Source of the DNA: an uncultured Alphaproteobacteria bacterium
GTDB taxonomy: Bacteria > Pseudomonadota > Alphaproteobacteria > Micavibrionales > Micavibrionaceae
Assembly (NCBI GenBank): GCA_937923625.1
Contig: CALDTV010000001.1
Coordinates: 1-64,000, forward strand
Direction: 5' to 3'
Length of the DNA stretch: 64,000 nt
Of this stretch, positions 43,651-53,261 are shown piece after piece (positions within the stretch are counted from its first letter, which is position 1; the number at the start of each line of letters is the position of its first letter). Position numbers and translations under genes: made by a program. Below the pieces are notes generated by a model. The model searched no databases and was not told the DNA's origin. It was given only the letters and a program-made list of their open reading frames with translations.

Positions 43651-46536
43651 ATGTCATCAAATCTAACTTTTCTCAGTGGTATTAACAGCGAATATATCGC
43701 CCATCTTTACGCGCAATATAACCGTAAACCGGCCAGCGTGGATGCCAGTTGGAAGAAATTCTTTGATGAGTTGAATGATGATGAAATCTCTATCCTGCGG
43801 GAGCTACATGGCGCGAGCTGGACTCCAGAGGAAAACCGCCGCGATGGAAATGGTTTCGGTCAATCGGGTGGCGAGCAACTGATTCAAACCGCGCCGCAAG
43901 GAAGCTGCGTGCCATCAGCCGAAGGCGATGTCCGCCAAGCTGTGATAGATTCCATTCGGGCGATTATGTTGATCCGCGCTTATCGTGCGCGGGGGCACTT
44001 GGTCTGTGATCTTGATCCGCTGGGCTTGCGCGATGTTGAATATCATCCAGAGCTTGATCCTTCCCATTATGGCTTTGAAGAAGGCGATTATACACGTCCA
44101 ATTTTTATTGATGGTGTGCTCGGCATTGAGAGCGCGACGCTGAATGAAATTGTTGACCTGCTCAAAGATACTTATTGCGGTAAAATCGGGGTGGAATTTA
44201 TGCACCTCACCGACCCCGAAGAAAAAAGCTGGGTGCAGGAACGCATTGAAGAGCCACATAACAAAACCAACTTCACCGATGAAGGCAAGCGCGCCATATA
44301 TGACCGCCTTGTTGCCGCCGAAGGGTTTGAGAAATTCTTGGCGGTGAAATATCCAGGGACAAAACGTTTTGGTCTGGATGGCGGTGAATCACTTGTGCCT
44401 TGTATCGAACAAATCATGAAACGTGGCGGGCAATTGGGCCTCAAAGAAATCGCCGTGGGTATGGCGCATCGCGGTCGCCTTAATGTGCTGACCAACGTGA
44501 TGGGCAAAAGCTTCACGGCGATGTTCTCCGAATTTCAGGGAAAATCTTCCATGCCAGATGATGTGCAGGGATCGGGTGATGTGAAATATCATATGGGGAC
44601 ATCAAGTGATCGTGAGTTTGATGGCAACACTATCCATCTTTCACTCTCCGCCAATCCATCGCACCTTGAATGTGTGAGCCCTGTGGTTGTCGGTAAAGTT
44701 CGTGCGAAACAGACTATGGCGAATGATAAAGAAAATACCGAGATCATGCCGATGCTCTTGCATGGTGATGCGGCCTTTGCGGGGCAGGGCGTTGTGCCCG
44801 AAACCATGATGATGTCGGAATTGCCGGGATACCGCGTTGGCGGCACCATTCATATTGTGATTAATAACCAGATTGGTTTTACCACGCGCCCTAAATTTGG
44901 TCGTTCTGGCCCTTATTGTACCGATGTTGCAAAAATGTTGGCAGCGCCCATCTTTCATGTAAATGGTGATGATCCCGAAGCCGTCACCCATGTGGCACGT
45001 ATCGCGACAGAATTTCGCCAGAAGTTTAAAAAAGATGTTGTGATTGATATGTTCTGTTACCGCCGTAACGGTCATAATGAAGGCGATGAGCCATCCTTCA
45101 CCCAGCCGTTGATGTATAAACAAATTAAAAGCCAAGAAACCACACGCGAAAAATATGGCGCAAAATTAATTGCTGAAGGCCTTATGACAGCGGATGAAGC
45201 GCAAAAAGCCGTTGATGATTTTAATGCGCAACTCGCCAAAGATTTCGACGCCGCAGAAAATTTCAAACCCAACAAAGCTGACACTTTGGAGGGGCAATGG
45301 AGCGGCCTTAAACGTGCGCCCGATGGATCGTATAATGATAAACGCCGTGGTGATACGGCAGTCGATGAGTCCGTGTTACAAAAAATCGGTCAAGCAATCA
45401 CAACTGTGCCAGATGATTTTAACGCCAATTCTAAAATTATCCGCCAGTTAAAAGCCAAAGCCAAAATGTTTGAAACAGGCGAAGGGTTCGATTGGGCAAC
45501 CGCAGAAGCAATGGCGTTCGGCACATTGCTAGATCAAAAATTCGGTGTGCGTTTATCGGGGCAGGATGTTGGCCGTGGCACGTTTTCCCAACGTCATGCA
45601 AAATTATATGATCAAAAAACTGAAAAGAAATATATGCCGCTAAAGCATATTGATCCTGACCAAGGTGCCTTAGAAATCCATGACAGCCCCTTGTCCGAAT
45701 TTGCGGTGATGGGGTTTGAATATGGCTACGCCTCCGCTGATCCAAAAACATTGGTAATGTGGGAAGGGCAGTTTGGTGACTTCGTGAATGGCGCGCAAAC
45801 AATCATTGATCAATTTATCTCTTCGGGGGAGACAAAATGGTTGCGTATGAACGGCCTTGTGCTTCTTTTACCACATGGTATGGAAGGCCAAGGGCCAGAG
45901 CATAGCTCCGCGCGGATGGAACGCTTCTTGCAAAATTCTGCGGAAGATAATTGGCAGGTGGCAAATTGTACAACTCCTGCAAATTATTTTCATTTGTTGC
46001 GCCGTCAAATGTGCCGCGACTTTAGAAAACCGCTTGTTTTAATGACACCAAAATCATTGTTGCGTCATAAATTATGCGTCTCAAAACTTGAAGATTTCGC
46101 ACAAGGGTCAGGTTTTCACCGCGTCCTATGGGATGATGACCGCGACAGCTTGGCAAAATCAAAAGATATCAAACGTGTCGTGCTATGTAGCGGTAAGGTT
46201 TATTTTGATCTGTTACAAGAACGCCGTGACCGTAAAATTGATAATGTCGTTCTGCTGCGTGTTGAAAAACTCTATCCGTTCCCCCATGATGCGTTAATGG
46301 AGGAAATGAAAGAGTACGTGAATGCAGAGGTAGTCTGGTGCCAAGAAGAACACGAAAATTTCGGCCCGTGGCATTATATGGATCGCCGCATTGAAGGCGT
46401 GCTGACGGATCTAAAACATAAAGCCGCCCGCCCCGTTTATATCGGCCGCGAACCAGCCGCATCACCCGCAACAGGGTCTTTAAAAAAACATAACGAGCAA
46501 CAAGCGAAGTTAATTGATGAAGCGTTGAGTGTTTAA
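43651..46536 (+). CDS. sucA: 2-oxoglutarate dehydrogenase E1 component
   Basis: E1 decarboxylates 2-oxoglutarate with thiamine diphosphate and transfers succinyl to E2 lipoate. The 961-residue protein has the N-terminal LSGINSEYIAHLYAQYNRKP, KRFGLDGGESLVPCIEQIM, AVGMAHRGRLNVLTNVMGKS, LSANPSHLECVSPVVVGKVR, the thiamine-binding GDAAFAGQGVVPETMMMSEL to NNQIGFTT, YRRNGHNEGDEPSFTQP, and GHEGQGPEHSS-like LPHGMEGQGPEHSSARMERF. Length is typical. sucB follows only after several inserted genes. Confidence 0.97.
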   Translation: MSSNLTFLSGINSEYIAHLYAQYNRKPASVDASWKKFFDELNDDEISILRELHGASWTPEENRRDGNGFGQSGGEQLIQTAPQGSCVPSAEGDVRQAVIDSIRAIMLIRAYRARGHLVCDLDPLGLRDVEYHPELDPSHYGFEEGDYTRPIFIDGVLGIESATLNEIVDLLKDTYCGKIGVEFMHLTDPEEKSWVQERIEEPHNKTNFTDEGKRAIYDRLVAAEGFEKFLAVKYPGTKRFGLDGGESLVPCIEQIMKRGGQLGLKEIAVGMAHRGRLNVLTNVMGKSFTAMFSEFQGKSSMPDDVQGSGDVKYHMGTSSDREFDGNTIHLSLSANPSHLECVSPVVVGKVRAKQTMANDKENTEIMPMLLHGDAAFAGQGVVPETMMMSELPGYRVGGTIHIVINNQIGFTTRPKFGRSGPYCTDVAKMLAAPIFHVNGDDPEAVTHVARIATEFRQKFKKDVVIDMFCYRRNGHNEGDEPSFTQPLMYKQIKSQETTREKYGAKLIAEGLMTADEAQKAVDDFNAQLAKDFDAAENFKPNKADTLEGQWSGLKRAPDGSYNDKRRGDTAVDESVLQKIGQAITTVPDDFNANSKIIRQLKAKAKMFETGEGFDWATAEAMAFGTLLDQKFGVRLSGQDVGRGTFSQRHAKLYDQKTEKKYMPLKHIDPDQGALEIHDSPLSEFAVMGFEYGYASADPKTLVMWEGQFGDFVNGAQTIIDQFISSGETKWLRMNGLVLLLPHGMEGQGPEHSSARMERFLQNSAEDNWQVANCTTPANYFHLLRRQMCRDFRKPLVLMTPKSLLRHKLCVSKLEDFAQGSGFHRVLWDDDRDSLAKSKDIKRVVLCSGKVYFDLLQERRDRKIDNVVLLRVEKLYPFPHDALMEEMKEYVNAEVVWCQEEHENFGPWHYMDRRIEGVLTDLKHKAARPVYIGREPAASPATGSLKKHNEQQAKLIDEALSV

Positions 46537-46538
46537 AT

Positions 46539-47021
46539 TTAGCTCATACTAAAACAGTTTAATAAGGCTGAACGTATTTGTTGTATTTTATTGGCGGCAA
46601 TTTTTGCTAGGTCGGTATCACCTGCGCTACCGTCTAGTTTAGATATTTTTCCTGCTTCTAAATTTATCGTAGGAAGATCGTTAGCGCCAATGTAATGAAA
46701 GCTCTCATTAGGTAGATAAAATGAGGTGCTATTTGTTTCAAATTCGATTTCTAAAACGCTTCTAATAAGTGTTTCTTCTTCTCTATGAGATAGGTAGATG
46801 GTAATTCTATCTCCTTCCCATAATTCTTTTTCATGTGCCTCGTAGGAATCAGCATGATCGTATATAACCGTAGCCTCTCCGAAAATATCTTTAATTGTAC
46901 CTGTGACACATTCGTCTGTTGTGTTAAAGCCAAGACTTAAGTCTTGTTGATCCTCTTGTGCGTTTGCGATTGTTGTTAGATTTAAAGTTATAAATCCAGC
47001 AGTTATTAATCCCTTAATCAT
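46539..47021 (-). CDS. Hypothetical exported protein (160 aa)
   Basis: A signal peptide (MIKGLITAGFITLNLTTIAN, cleavage after ANA) directs export. The mature part is acidic, with CVTGTIKDIFGEATVIYDHA, WEGDRITIYLSHREEETLIR and a lone Cys near the C-terminus, giving two cysteines that could pair. I do not recognise it. It is convergent with sucA, 2 nt from the sucA stop, and is AT-rich compared with sucA, which suggests acquisition with the neighbouring IS. Confidence 0.7.
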   Translation of the reverse strand: MIKGLITAGFITLNLTTIANAQEDQQDLSLGFNTTDECVTGTIKDIFGEATVIYDHADSYEAHEKELWEGDRITIYLSHREEETLIRSVLEIEFETNSTSFYLPNESFHYIGANDLPTINLEAGKISKLDGSAGDTDLAKIAANKIQQIRSALLNCFSMS

Positions 47022-47145
47022 TTATTCGACCTTTTATATACTACCTTTAAAAAATCAAAATGACATAACACTGAATTCATTACAATAGAAATATATTCAT
47101 AATTATATACTTGACTGCACAGCTATTATATGGCATTATAATAGT

Positions 47146-48071
47146 ATGAACATTACAGATAAAATATTCTATGACGAAACATCAGCTAGAGCGCACTTAG
47201 AAAAAATGCGTTGGAACGGTAAGCCTACTTGCCCTCACTGTGGCGGTATTGATAAAATCAAACCTGCTAAGATGATGAGTAAGCCTACAAAAGCCAAGCC
47301 AGTGCCAGAGCCTTTACTTGGTTTCTATCACTGTGGCGATTGTCGTAAGCGTTTTACAGTCCGTACAGGCACTGTTTACGAACGCTCACACATTCCATTG
47401 CACAAATGGGTATTGGCTACGCACCTTATCTGTGCGTCTAAAAAAGGCATGTCATCACACCAGTTGCACCGCATGATTGGCGTTACTTATAAAACAGCTT
47501 GGTTTATGTCGCACCGTATTCGTGAAGCCATGAATGATAGTAACCCTGATATTATAGGTGGTGAAGGTAAAACTATCCAAGCTGATGAAACTTACTTTGG
47601 TAAAAAAGACGTTGTTAAAAAACGTACTATTCGCGGTAAGCCTTCCCATTCAAGTAAGATGTCTGTTGTTGCTTTAATTAGTGGCGGTAAAAGCCGCACA
47701 TTCCATGTTGATAGAGCCGATGCAAAAAGTATCTATGACATTCTTAAATCTAATGTATCTATGAATAGTGTTTTATGGACTGATGAAAGCCGTTTATATA
47801 CTGAAACTGGTAAAGGCTTTAAAGGTCACGAAACAGTTAAACACACAGCGGGTGAGTATGTCCGTGATGGTGTAACCACTAACAACGCTGAAAACTACTT
47901 CTCAGTCTTTAAACGTGGAATGAAGGGCATCATCAACATTGTTCAGAGAAACACTTACAACGCTATTTAAATGAGTTTGACTTTCGTTTTAACACACGCG
48001 ACATGACAGATAGTGAACGCGCTTACAAAGCCTTACAAGGTATCGTAGGTAAGCGGTTAATGTACACTTAG
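47146..48071 (+). pseudogene. IS1595-family transposase, frameshifted
   Basis: The first 274 codons encode an N-terminal zinc ribbon (CPHCGG ... YHCGDCRKRFTVRTGTVYER), LHKWVLATHLICASKKGMSS, and the DDE domain (IQADETYFGKK, WTDESRLY, TTNNAENYFSVFKRGMKGI). The frame then breaks at about 47931-47933: one missing base in the codon after GGC ATC turns the expected GIYQHCSEKHLQRYLNEF into a short false end at 47970. The other frame continues properly (QRYLNEFDFRFNTRDMTDSE to GKRLMYT) to TAG at 48071. I found no clear terminal inverted repeats. Probably an inactive remnant. Confidence 0.88.
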
Positions 48072-48209
48072 CTGAATGATAAGGCGGATAAAGAACAAGC
48101 TATTCCTTATCCTTTCCCTTCTCTTTAAGGGGTTTGTTAAGTTTGGGTGGGGTATTAAGCATAGTCTTTAATACTTCGTCACGCTTTTTGTTATCGGGAT
48201 TTTCTTGGG

Positions 48210-48842
48210 TCATAGTATATTATTTTCTATTCGATGACCTTGAGAATTTAGGATTATATTTGGATTAAATGTTTTAGGACTATGTTGCTTAGATGAAATC
48301 TCAAATACAAACTCTATAGTTTTTTTAGGATTATATGTTTTTCCATCAATAGTAAATTCATACCCTCTTTCTTTTTGGTTTTTAAAGGTGTTGAAAAAAG
48401 GACATGAGAAATCTGTAAAATTTATAACCTCAGAACCTTTTGGATTAATGTCTCCAATCCTGTAAACATTATCATTGCTAAAATTGTGATATTGACCATC
48501 CACTAGGCACGATAGGCATTTTATAATAACATTATTATTTTGATGCTCTGTAAAATTTTTAGCTACTAAGCATATTTTATTATTTTCAACGTCTGGCGAT
48601 AATCCACACTTCATACCCGCTTCATCTATAAGCCTTGAGCGCCTAGCAAAAGCAATGAATACTGATGTCACAATCATTAGTAAACTTATTGTAGCTTTTA
48701 ATTCAAAAGATATTGGTGAAATCCATGAAATAATCATACACAACAATGGTAAAAAGGTTGTTTTTATCAAAGTAATCATTTGAAACTCCGATTTGATGAT
48801 TTTTGATATATAGAAAATATCTTTTTGTAATTCTTTAAACAT
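48210..48842 (-). CDS. Hypothetical AT-rich membrane protein
   Basis: The 210-residue protein has two hydrophobic segments near the N-terminus (LIKTTFLPLLCMIISWISPI and ATISLLMIVTSVFIAFA) and a soluble C-terminal domain with four or more cysteines (MKCGLSP, KCLSCLVDG, FSCPFF). It is much richer in A+T codons than the sucA/sucB neighbours and lies next to the transposase remnant, so it is probably cargo of a past insertion. I do not recognise the family. Confidence 0.65.
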   Translation of the reverse strand: MFKELQKDIFYISKIIKSEFQMITLIKTTFLPLLCMIISWISPISFELKATISLLMIVTSVFIAFARRSRLIDEAGMKCGLSPDVENNKICLVAKNFTEHQNNNVIIKCLSCLVDGQYHNFSNDNVYRIGDINPKGSEVINFTDFSCPFFNTFKNQKERGYEFTIDGKTYNPKKTIEFVFEISSKQHSPKTFNPNIILNSQGHRIENNIL

Positions 48843-48964
48843 ATAAAATTCATAACATTAATCTTTCTTAATTTCAATCTGTGCAGTAAAAGGGATAATT
48901 GTTAATATATTCCTATTTTTGTTATATTATGCTATCGTTTTTAATTTTGATAAAGGAGAGGCAG

Positions 48965-49333
48965 ATGGCAGGGGAATGGACAGAAGAACGGCGTAAAGCA
49001 GCGGCGGAGCGATGCCGTGCCCATAAACCTTGGACGCAATCAACGGGCCCTAAAACGGTTGAAGGGAAAATACGCTCTTCTTATAACGCCCTGAAAACGG
49101 GGGAGTTTAGTGTCGATTTCCGCCATGCGCATCACATGATAAAGCTGAATGCGATGTTCACCGAAGAATTAAAGCTTTTTGAACAATATGATTTAAAACG
49201 CCTAGAGACAAAAGAAGAGATTTTGGAAAAAAACGAACTGATGCGACTTCAAAAAGAGCTAAGGCCTAAACCATTGAGAATAAACAAAAATGGTGGCGTA
49301 TCTGGAGGCCTGCGGGAGGGGCACCCCCCTTAA
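48965..49333 (+). CDS. Conserved-type protein with PW-x2-STGPKT motif
   Basis: From ATG 48965 (AAGGAGAGG just upstream) the 122-residue product starts MAGEWTEERRKAAAERCRAH and continues KPWTQSTGPKTVEGKIRSSY NA. From memory, short alphaproteobacterial proteins with W-T-x-E-R-R and P-W-x-x-S-T-G-P-x-T are common and unassigned; the motif looks nucleic-acid related, which is inference. A long helical, charged C-terminal half follows. The longer upstream frame has no ribosome-binding site. Confidence 0.7.
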   Translation: MAGEWTEERRKAAAERCRAHKPWTQSTGPKTVEGKIRSSYNALKTGEFSVDFRHAHHMIKLNAMFTEELKLFEQYDLKRLETKEEILEKNELMRLQKELRPKPLRINKNGGVSGGLREGHPP

Positions 49334-49438
49334 AACAGGAACGAAGTGATATAAGCGAATTTTTTGAAAATTACCCCTTGGCGTTGCGAAGGGGAAGCGG
49401 TAAAACTAAAGCATTATTTTATAAGGAAGATTTTTCAA

Positions 49439-50662
49439 ATGACTCAAATTCTCGTCCCCACCCTTGGTGAATCCGTCTCTGAAGCCACCGTGGCCACATG
49501 GTTGAAAAAAGAAGGCGACAGCGTTGCCGTCGATGAGCCGATTGTGGAGCTTGAAACCGATAAGGTGACATTAGAAGTCAACGCCCCTGCGGCAGGCGTC
49601 CTTAGCTCGATTGTTGTCCAAGAGGGCGAAAATGTTGAAGTTGGCGCGTTACTGGGCGAAATTGGCGGTGCGGCAAGCGGTGACGCGAAACCTGCTGAAG
49701 CTAAAACCGACGCCCCGAAAGCCGCGGCCCCTGCGGCGGCATCAAGTAGCAATGAAGCGCAAAAGCTTTCTCCTGCGGTGACGAAGATGATTAATGATAA
49801 TAATCTTGATGCATCAAAAATTTCTGGCTCTGGTAAAGATGGGCGTTTGACCAAAGAAGATGTGCAAAATCACATGTCTAGTGGTGGCTCTGCTCCTGCG
49901 GCATCTGCACCAAATGTACCGAAGCCAGCTCCAGCTCCTTCTGCGCCCCGTGATACAGGTCCGCGTGAAGAACGCGTGCGTATGACGCGCCTTCGTCAGG
50001 TTGTCGCGAAACGTCTTAAAGATGCGCAAAATACTGCGGCGATTTTAACAACATTTAACGAGGTTGATATGGGCGCGATCATGGCGCTGCGTAAAGAATA
50101 CCAAGATACATTCGTCAAAAAGCATGATGTGAAATTGGGCTTTATGTCGTTCTTCGTGAAGGCATCAATCCAAGCGTTAAAAGAATTCCCCGCCGTGAAT
50201 GCGGAAATTGATGGCACGGATATTATCTACAAAAATTTCTATGATATTGGTATTGCTGTCAGTACGCCGCAAGGGTTGGTTGTGCCTGTCGTGCGTGATG
50301 CAGATCAAAAAAATATGGCGGGTGTTGAAAAATCCATCATTGATTTGGGCGGTCGTGCGCGTGACGGAAAACTCGGCATTGATGAAATGCAGGGTGGTAC
50401 ATTTACCATCACCAATGGTGGTGTGTTTGGCTCGCTCATGGCGACCCCCATTTTGAACGCGCCGCAATCGGCGATTTTGGGAATGCATAAAATTCAACAA
50501 CGTCCCATGGTGATGAAAGACGGCTCCATCGAAGCCCGCCCGATGATGTATATTGCGCTCTCTTATGATCACCGCATTATTGACGGTAAAGAATCTGTCA
50601 GCTTCCTTGTGCGTGTGAAAGAAGCGTTAGAAGATCCACAAAGATTATTGCTGGATATTTAA
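49439..50662 (+). CDS. sucB: 2-oxoglutarate dehydrogenase E2 (dihydrolipoyl succinyltransferase)
   Basis: E2 carries the succinyl group on lipoate to CoA. The 407-residue protein starts [20 protein letters not shown] (AAGGAAG upstream) and has the lipoyl lysine in [15 protein letters not shown], an Ala/Pro linker, the E3-binding domain ([33 protein letters not shown]), and the catalytic domain with [20 protein letters not shown] and [17 protein letters not shown] (His and Asp active site). The upstream in-frame extension to 49364 is not part of the family. Confidence 0.97.
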   Translation: MTQILVPTLGESVSEATVATWLKKEGDSVAVDEPIVELETDKVTLEVNAPAAGVLSSIVVQEGENVEVGALLGEIGGAASGDAKPAEAKTDAPKAAAPAAASSSNEAQKLSPAVTKMINDNNLDASKISGSGKDGRLTKEDVQNHMSSGGSAPAASAPNVPKPAPAPSAPRDTGPREERVRMTRLRQVVAKRLKDAQNTAAILTTFNEVDMGAIMALRKEYQDTFVKKHDVKLGFMSFFVKASIQALKEFPAVNAEIDGTDIIYKNFYDIGIAVSTPQGLVVPVVRDADQKNMAGVEKSIIDLGGRARDGKLGIDEMQGGTFTITNGGVFGSLMATPILNAPQSAILGMHKIQQRPMVMKDGSIEARPMMYIALSYDHRIIDGKESVSFLVRVKEALEDPQRLLLDI

Positions 50663-50668
50663 TACTTT

Positions 50669-50791
50669 CGTTATTGCGAGGTCATTACGAGCGTAGCGTG
50701 GCAATCTAAAAATAATGTCATCCTTCGACTTGATCGAAGGATCTTCTCTTTAAGTTTTATACAGATCCTTTGGTCAAGCCAAAGGATGACA
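50669..50791. repeat. Palindromic repeat cluster after sucB
   Basis: A left half of the CATTGCGAG family (50669-50707) is followed by a second element (50716-50791) that begins TGTCATCCTTCGA and ends CCAAAGGATGACA. Inside it, TCCTTCGACTTGATCGAAGG and ATCCTTTGGTCAAGCCAAAGG each form a hairpin. The element may serve as a transcript end between convergent sucB and the deaminase gene. Confidence 0.75.
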
Positions 50792-50800
50792 AATGTGACG

Positions 50801-51766
50801 TTAAATGTAACTTAAAATCTCTTTTGACCGCAACATTTCCATGGCATCTAAGCCAGCGGAATCGCGACAACGTTGCGGATTACCAATTGTAATACGCTTT
50901 ACTTCCGCGCCAACCAAATTCACTTGCTCACGCGACGTTGGTACTTGGGAACAATAAAGATAATCTTCAATAATCTTATATCCGCGACGTGATAAATGCA
51001 TCATCATGCGGTTCACAGGTTCTTGGATGAAGCTATATTTTCCTATTGGTGTCAGCAGTTCCAACGCTTCATCTGATCGCTCAAGCGAATAACCAACAAC
51101 AACATGTGCGCGCGCAAGCAAAGAGAATTTCTCACCATTTTGGTCTTCAACCAAAGCAATGGTGAATTTACGTCGCTTGTTGTGAAAGGTCGCTTTTTCA
51201 ATCACATCCGCCAAAACTGCATCGCTGGCATTTTCAATCGGCTCTTTTTGGATTGGGCTGTCCACAATAGGGACATAACCTTCGTCAATTTTTAAAATCG
51301 TGCGTGATGTTTCATTGATCATATCCAACGCATAAACATCAATGCCTGCGCGTTCGCAAATTTGCATCGACATTCTATCAAAATGTCCGCCGCGACGTTT
51401 AAAAAAATCCTTATCAAATCCAGCTTCATCAATATAGATGGTTTTAATACCTGCTTCGGCCATATTCTTGGCGCAGTTGGGGCAAAATGGATCGGTGATA
51501 CAAATTGACGCATTTTCTGTGCGGTTGCCAGCACCCAAAATGGCGGCTGTTTCGGCATGGATTGTCCCTGAAGAATTGCCAATTTTTGTTTGAGTGCCAA
51601 TTTTTTCGTAAATCGGGTCTGGCCAGTGATTTGTGCGGTAAACGGCATATTCTTCGCCTATTTTGCTATTGCCAAATAACGCTGCCGCAATCTTATTGGT
51701 GGGATGCGGACTTTTGGGGGCAATTTTTAATGCCTGTTCCATATAGGTGAACGGGGAAGAATTCAT
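50801..51766 (-). CDS. Tandem deaminase-fold protein, second domain degenerate
   Basis: The N-terminal domain has zinc-deaminase residues: IHAETAAIL (His70, Glu72) and DPFCPNCAKNMAEAGIKTIY (Cys95, Cys98), so it may deaminate a cytidine- or guanine-type base or nucleotide. Residues about 200-295 look like a second deaminase fold (FTIALVEDQNGEKFSLLARA, LYCSQVPTSREQVNLVGAEV KRITIGNP) in which the zinc Cys pair is lost (PTSRE). The substrate is unknown. Length of 321 fits a two-domain enzyme. It is convergent with sucB and divergent from lpd. Confidence 0.75.
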   Translation of the reverse strand: MNSSPFTYMEQALKIAPKSPHPTNKIAAALFGNSKIGEEYAVYRTNHWPDPIYEKIGTQTKIGNSSGTIHAETAAILGAGNRTENASICITDPFCPNCAKNMAEAGIKTIYIDEAGFDKDFFKRRGGHFDRMSMQICERAGIDVYALDMINETSRTILKIDEGYVPIVDSPIQKEPIENASDAVLADVIEKATFHNKRRKFTIALVEDQNGEKFSLLARAHVVVGYSLERSDEALELLTPIGKYSFIQEPVNRMMMHLSRRGYKIIEDYLYCSQVPTSREQVNLVGAEVKRITIGNPQRCRDSAGLDAMEMLRSKEILSYI

Positions 51767-51852
51767 ATATCATGCTTATTTATTCTGGTCTTTCGACGTT
51801 TATTTCGGTAAAAGTTTAACCTTAATCTCATTGCTTTTATAGGATAAAATTT

Positions 51853-53259
51853 ATGGCTAACAACTCTAAAGCTACTTCATATGATCTCATTGTCATCGGT
51901 TCAGGTCCTGGTGGCTATGTTTGCGCGATACGCGCGGCGCAATTGGGCATGAAAGTAGCCTGTGTAGAAAAGCGTGATGCGCTGGGTGGAACTTGTTTGA
52001 ATGTTGGGTGTATCCCATCCAAAGCCTTATTGAATGCTTCCGAAAAATTTGAAGAAGCGGAAAAGCATTTTGATGAGATTGGTATCACCGCAAGTGGCGT
52101 GAAGCTTGACCTTAAAAAGATGATGAAATTTAAAGACAGCGTTGTTGGTGCGAATACAAAAGGCATTGAGTTTTTGTTCAAGAAAAACAAAATTGATTGG
52201 TTAAAAGGCGCAGGTAAAATCACCGCGAAGAATAAAGTTGATGTTGCGGGAACAGAGTACGAGACAAAAAATATTGTTATCGCCACAGGATCAGATGTTG
52301 CGGGTTTACCGGGCATCGACATTGATGAAGATAAAATTGTTTCTTCCACGGGCGCGTTGGAACTTGGCAGTGTGCCGAAATCTATGGTTGTGATTGGTGG
52401 TGGTGTGATTGGGTTGGAGCTTGGCTCTGTTTGGTCACGTCTTGGTGCGGATGTGACAGTGGTTGAATTTATGGATCAAATCCTTCTGGGCATGGATGGT
52501 GAAATTCGCAAAGAAGCCAACAAAATTTTCAAAAAACAAGGCATCACTTTTAAACTTTCAACGAAGGTCACAAGTGCCAAAGCAAGCAAAGGCGGCGTTG
52601 ATTTAACCCTTGAGCCTGCGGCAGGTGGCGATGCGGAGAGCATGAAAGCGGATGTTGTTTTGGTTGCTGTTGGGCGCAAAGCTTATACGGAATCACTTGG
52701 TCTGGATGCTGTTGGTGTTGAAACGGATGAGCGCGGACGTGTTAAAACCGATGCGCATTTTAAAACCAATGTCGATGGTATTTACGCCATTGGTGATGTC
52801 ATCGCAGGCCCAATGTTGGCGCATAAAGCCGAAGAGGAAGGTGTTGTACTGGCCGAAATGTTAGATGGGCAAAGCGGTCATATTGATTACAACCTAATAC
52901 CAGGCGTGGTTTATACATATCCTGAAGTCGCGAATATCGGCAGAACCGAAGAGCAATTAAAAGAAGAGGGTATTGCCTATAAGGCAGGGAAATTCCCCTT
53001 TATGGCGAATGGTCGTGCGCGCGCGATGAACATGGTGGATGGCTTCGTGAAGATTTTGGCGGATGCAAAAACAGATCGTGTTTTGGGCTGTCACATCATT
53101 GGCCCCGAAGCAGGGACATTAATCGGCGAAGTCGGCCTCGGTATGGAATTCGGCGCAACGGCCGAAGACATCGCTCGTACCTGTCACGCACACCCAACCT
53201 TAGAAGAAGCCGTCAAGGAAGCCGCATTAGCAGTGGATGGCCGTCCGATTCATATTTAG
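51853..53259 (+). CDS. lpd: Dihydrolipoamide dehydrogenase (E3)
   Basis: E3 reoxidises lipoamide of the 2-oxoglutarate dehydrogenase complex with FAD and NAD. The 468-residue protein shows YDLIVIGSGPGGYVCAIRAA, the redox disulphide GGTCLNVGCIPSKALL, the NAD-binding VVIGGGVIGLELGSVWSRLG, YAIGDVIAGPMLAHKAEEEG and the C-terminal HAHPTLEEAVKEAAL (His-Glu). Position after sucA and sucB supports assignment to that complex. An AT-rich leader of about 85 nt precedes it. Confidence 0.97.
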   Translation: MANNSKATSYDLIVIGSGPGGYVCAIRAAQLGMKVACVEKRDALGGTCLNVGCIPSKALLNASEKFEEAEKHFDEIGITASGVKLDLKKMMKFKDSVVGANTKGIEFLFKKNKIDWLKGAGKITAKNKVDVAGTEYETKNIVIATGSDVAGLPGIDIDEDKIVSSTGALELGSVPKSMVVIGGGVIGLELGSVWSRLGADVTVVEFMDQILLGMDGEIRKEANKIFKKQGITFKLSTKVTSAKASKGGVDLTLEPAAGGDAESMKADVVLVAVGRKAYTESLGLDAVGVETDERGRVKTDAHFKTNVDGIYAIGDVIAGPMLAHKAEEEGVVLAEMLDGQSGHIDYNLIPGVVYTYPEVANIGRTEEQLKEEGIAYKAGKFPFMANGRARAMNMVDGFVKILADAKTDRVLGCHIIGPEAGTLIGEVGLGMEFGATAEDIARTCHAHPTLEEAVKEAALAVDGRPIHI

Positions 53260-53261
53260 GT

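Noticed and set aside
47925-47940. Programmed frameshift in the IS1595-type transposase
   Set aside because: No slippery run at the junction, and this family is not known to use frameshifting; a one-base deletion explains it.
48899-48964. Longer start for the STGPKT protein
   Set aside because: AAGGAGAGG sits directly before ATG 48965, and the upstream part is AT-rich and hydrophobic without a ribosome-binding site.
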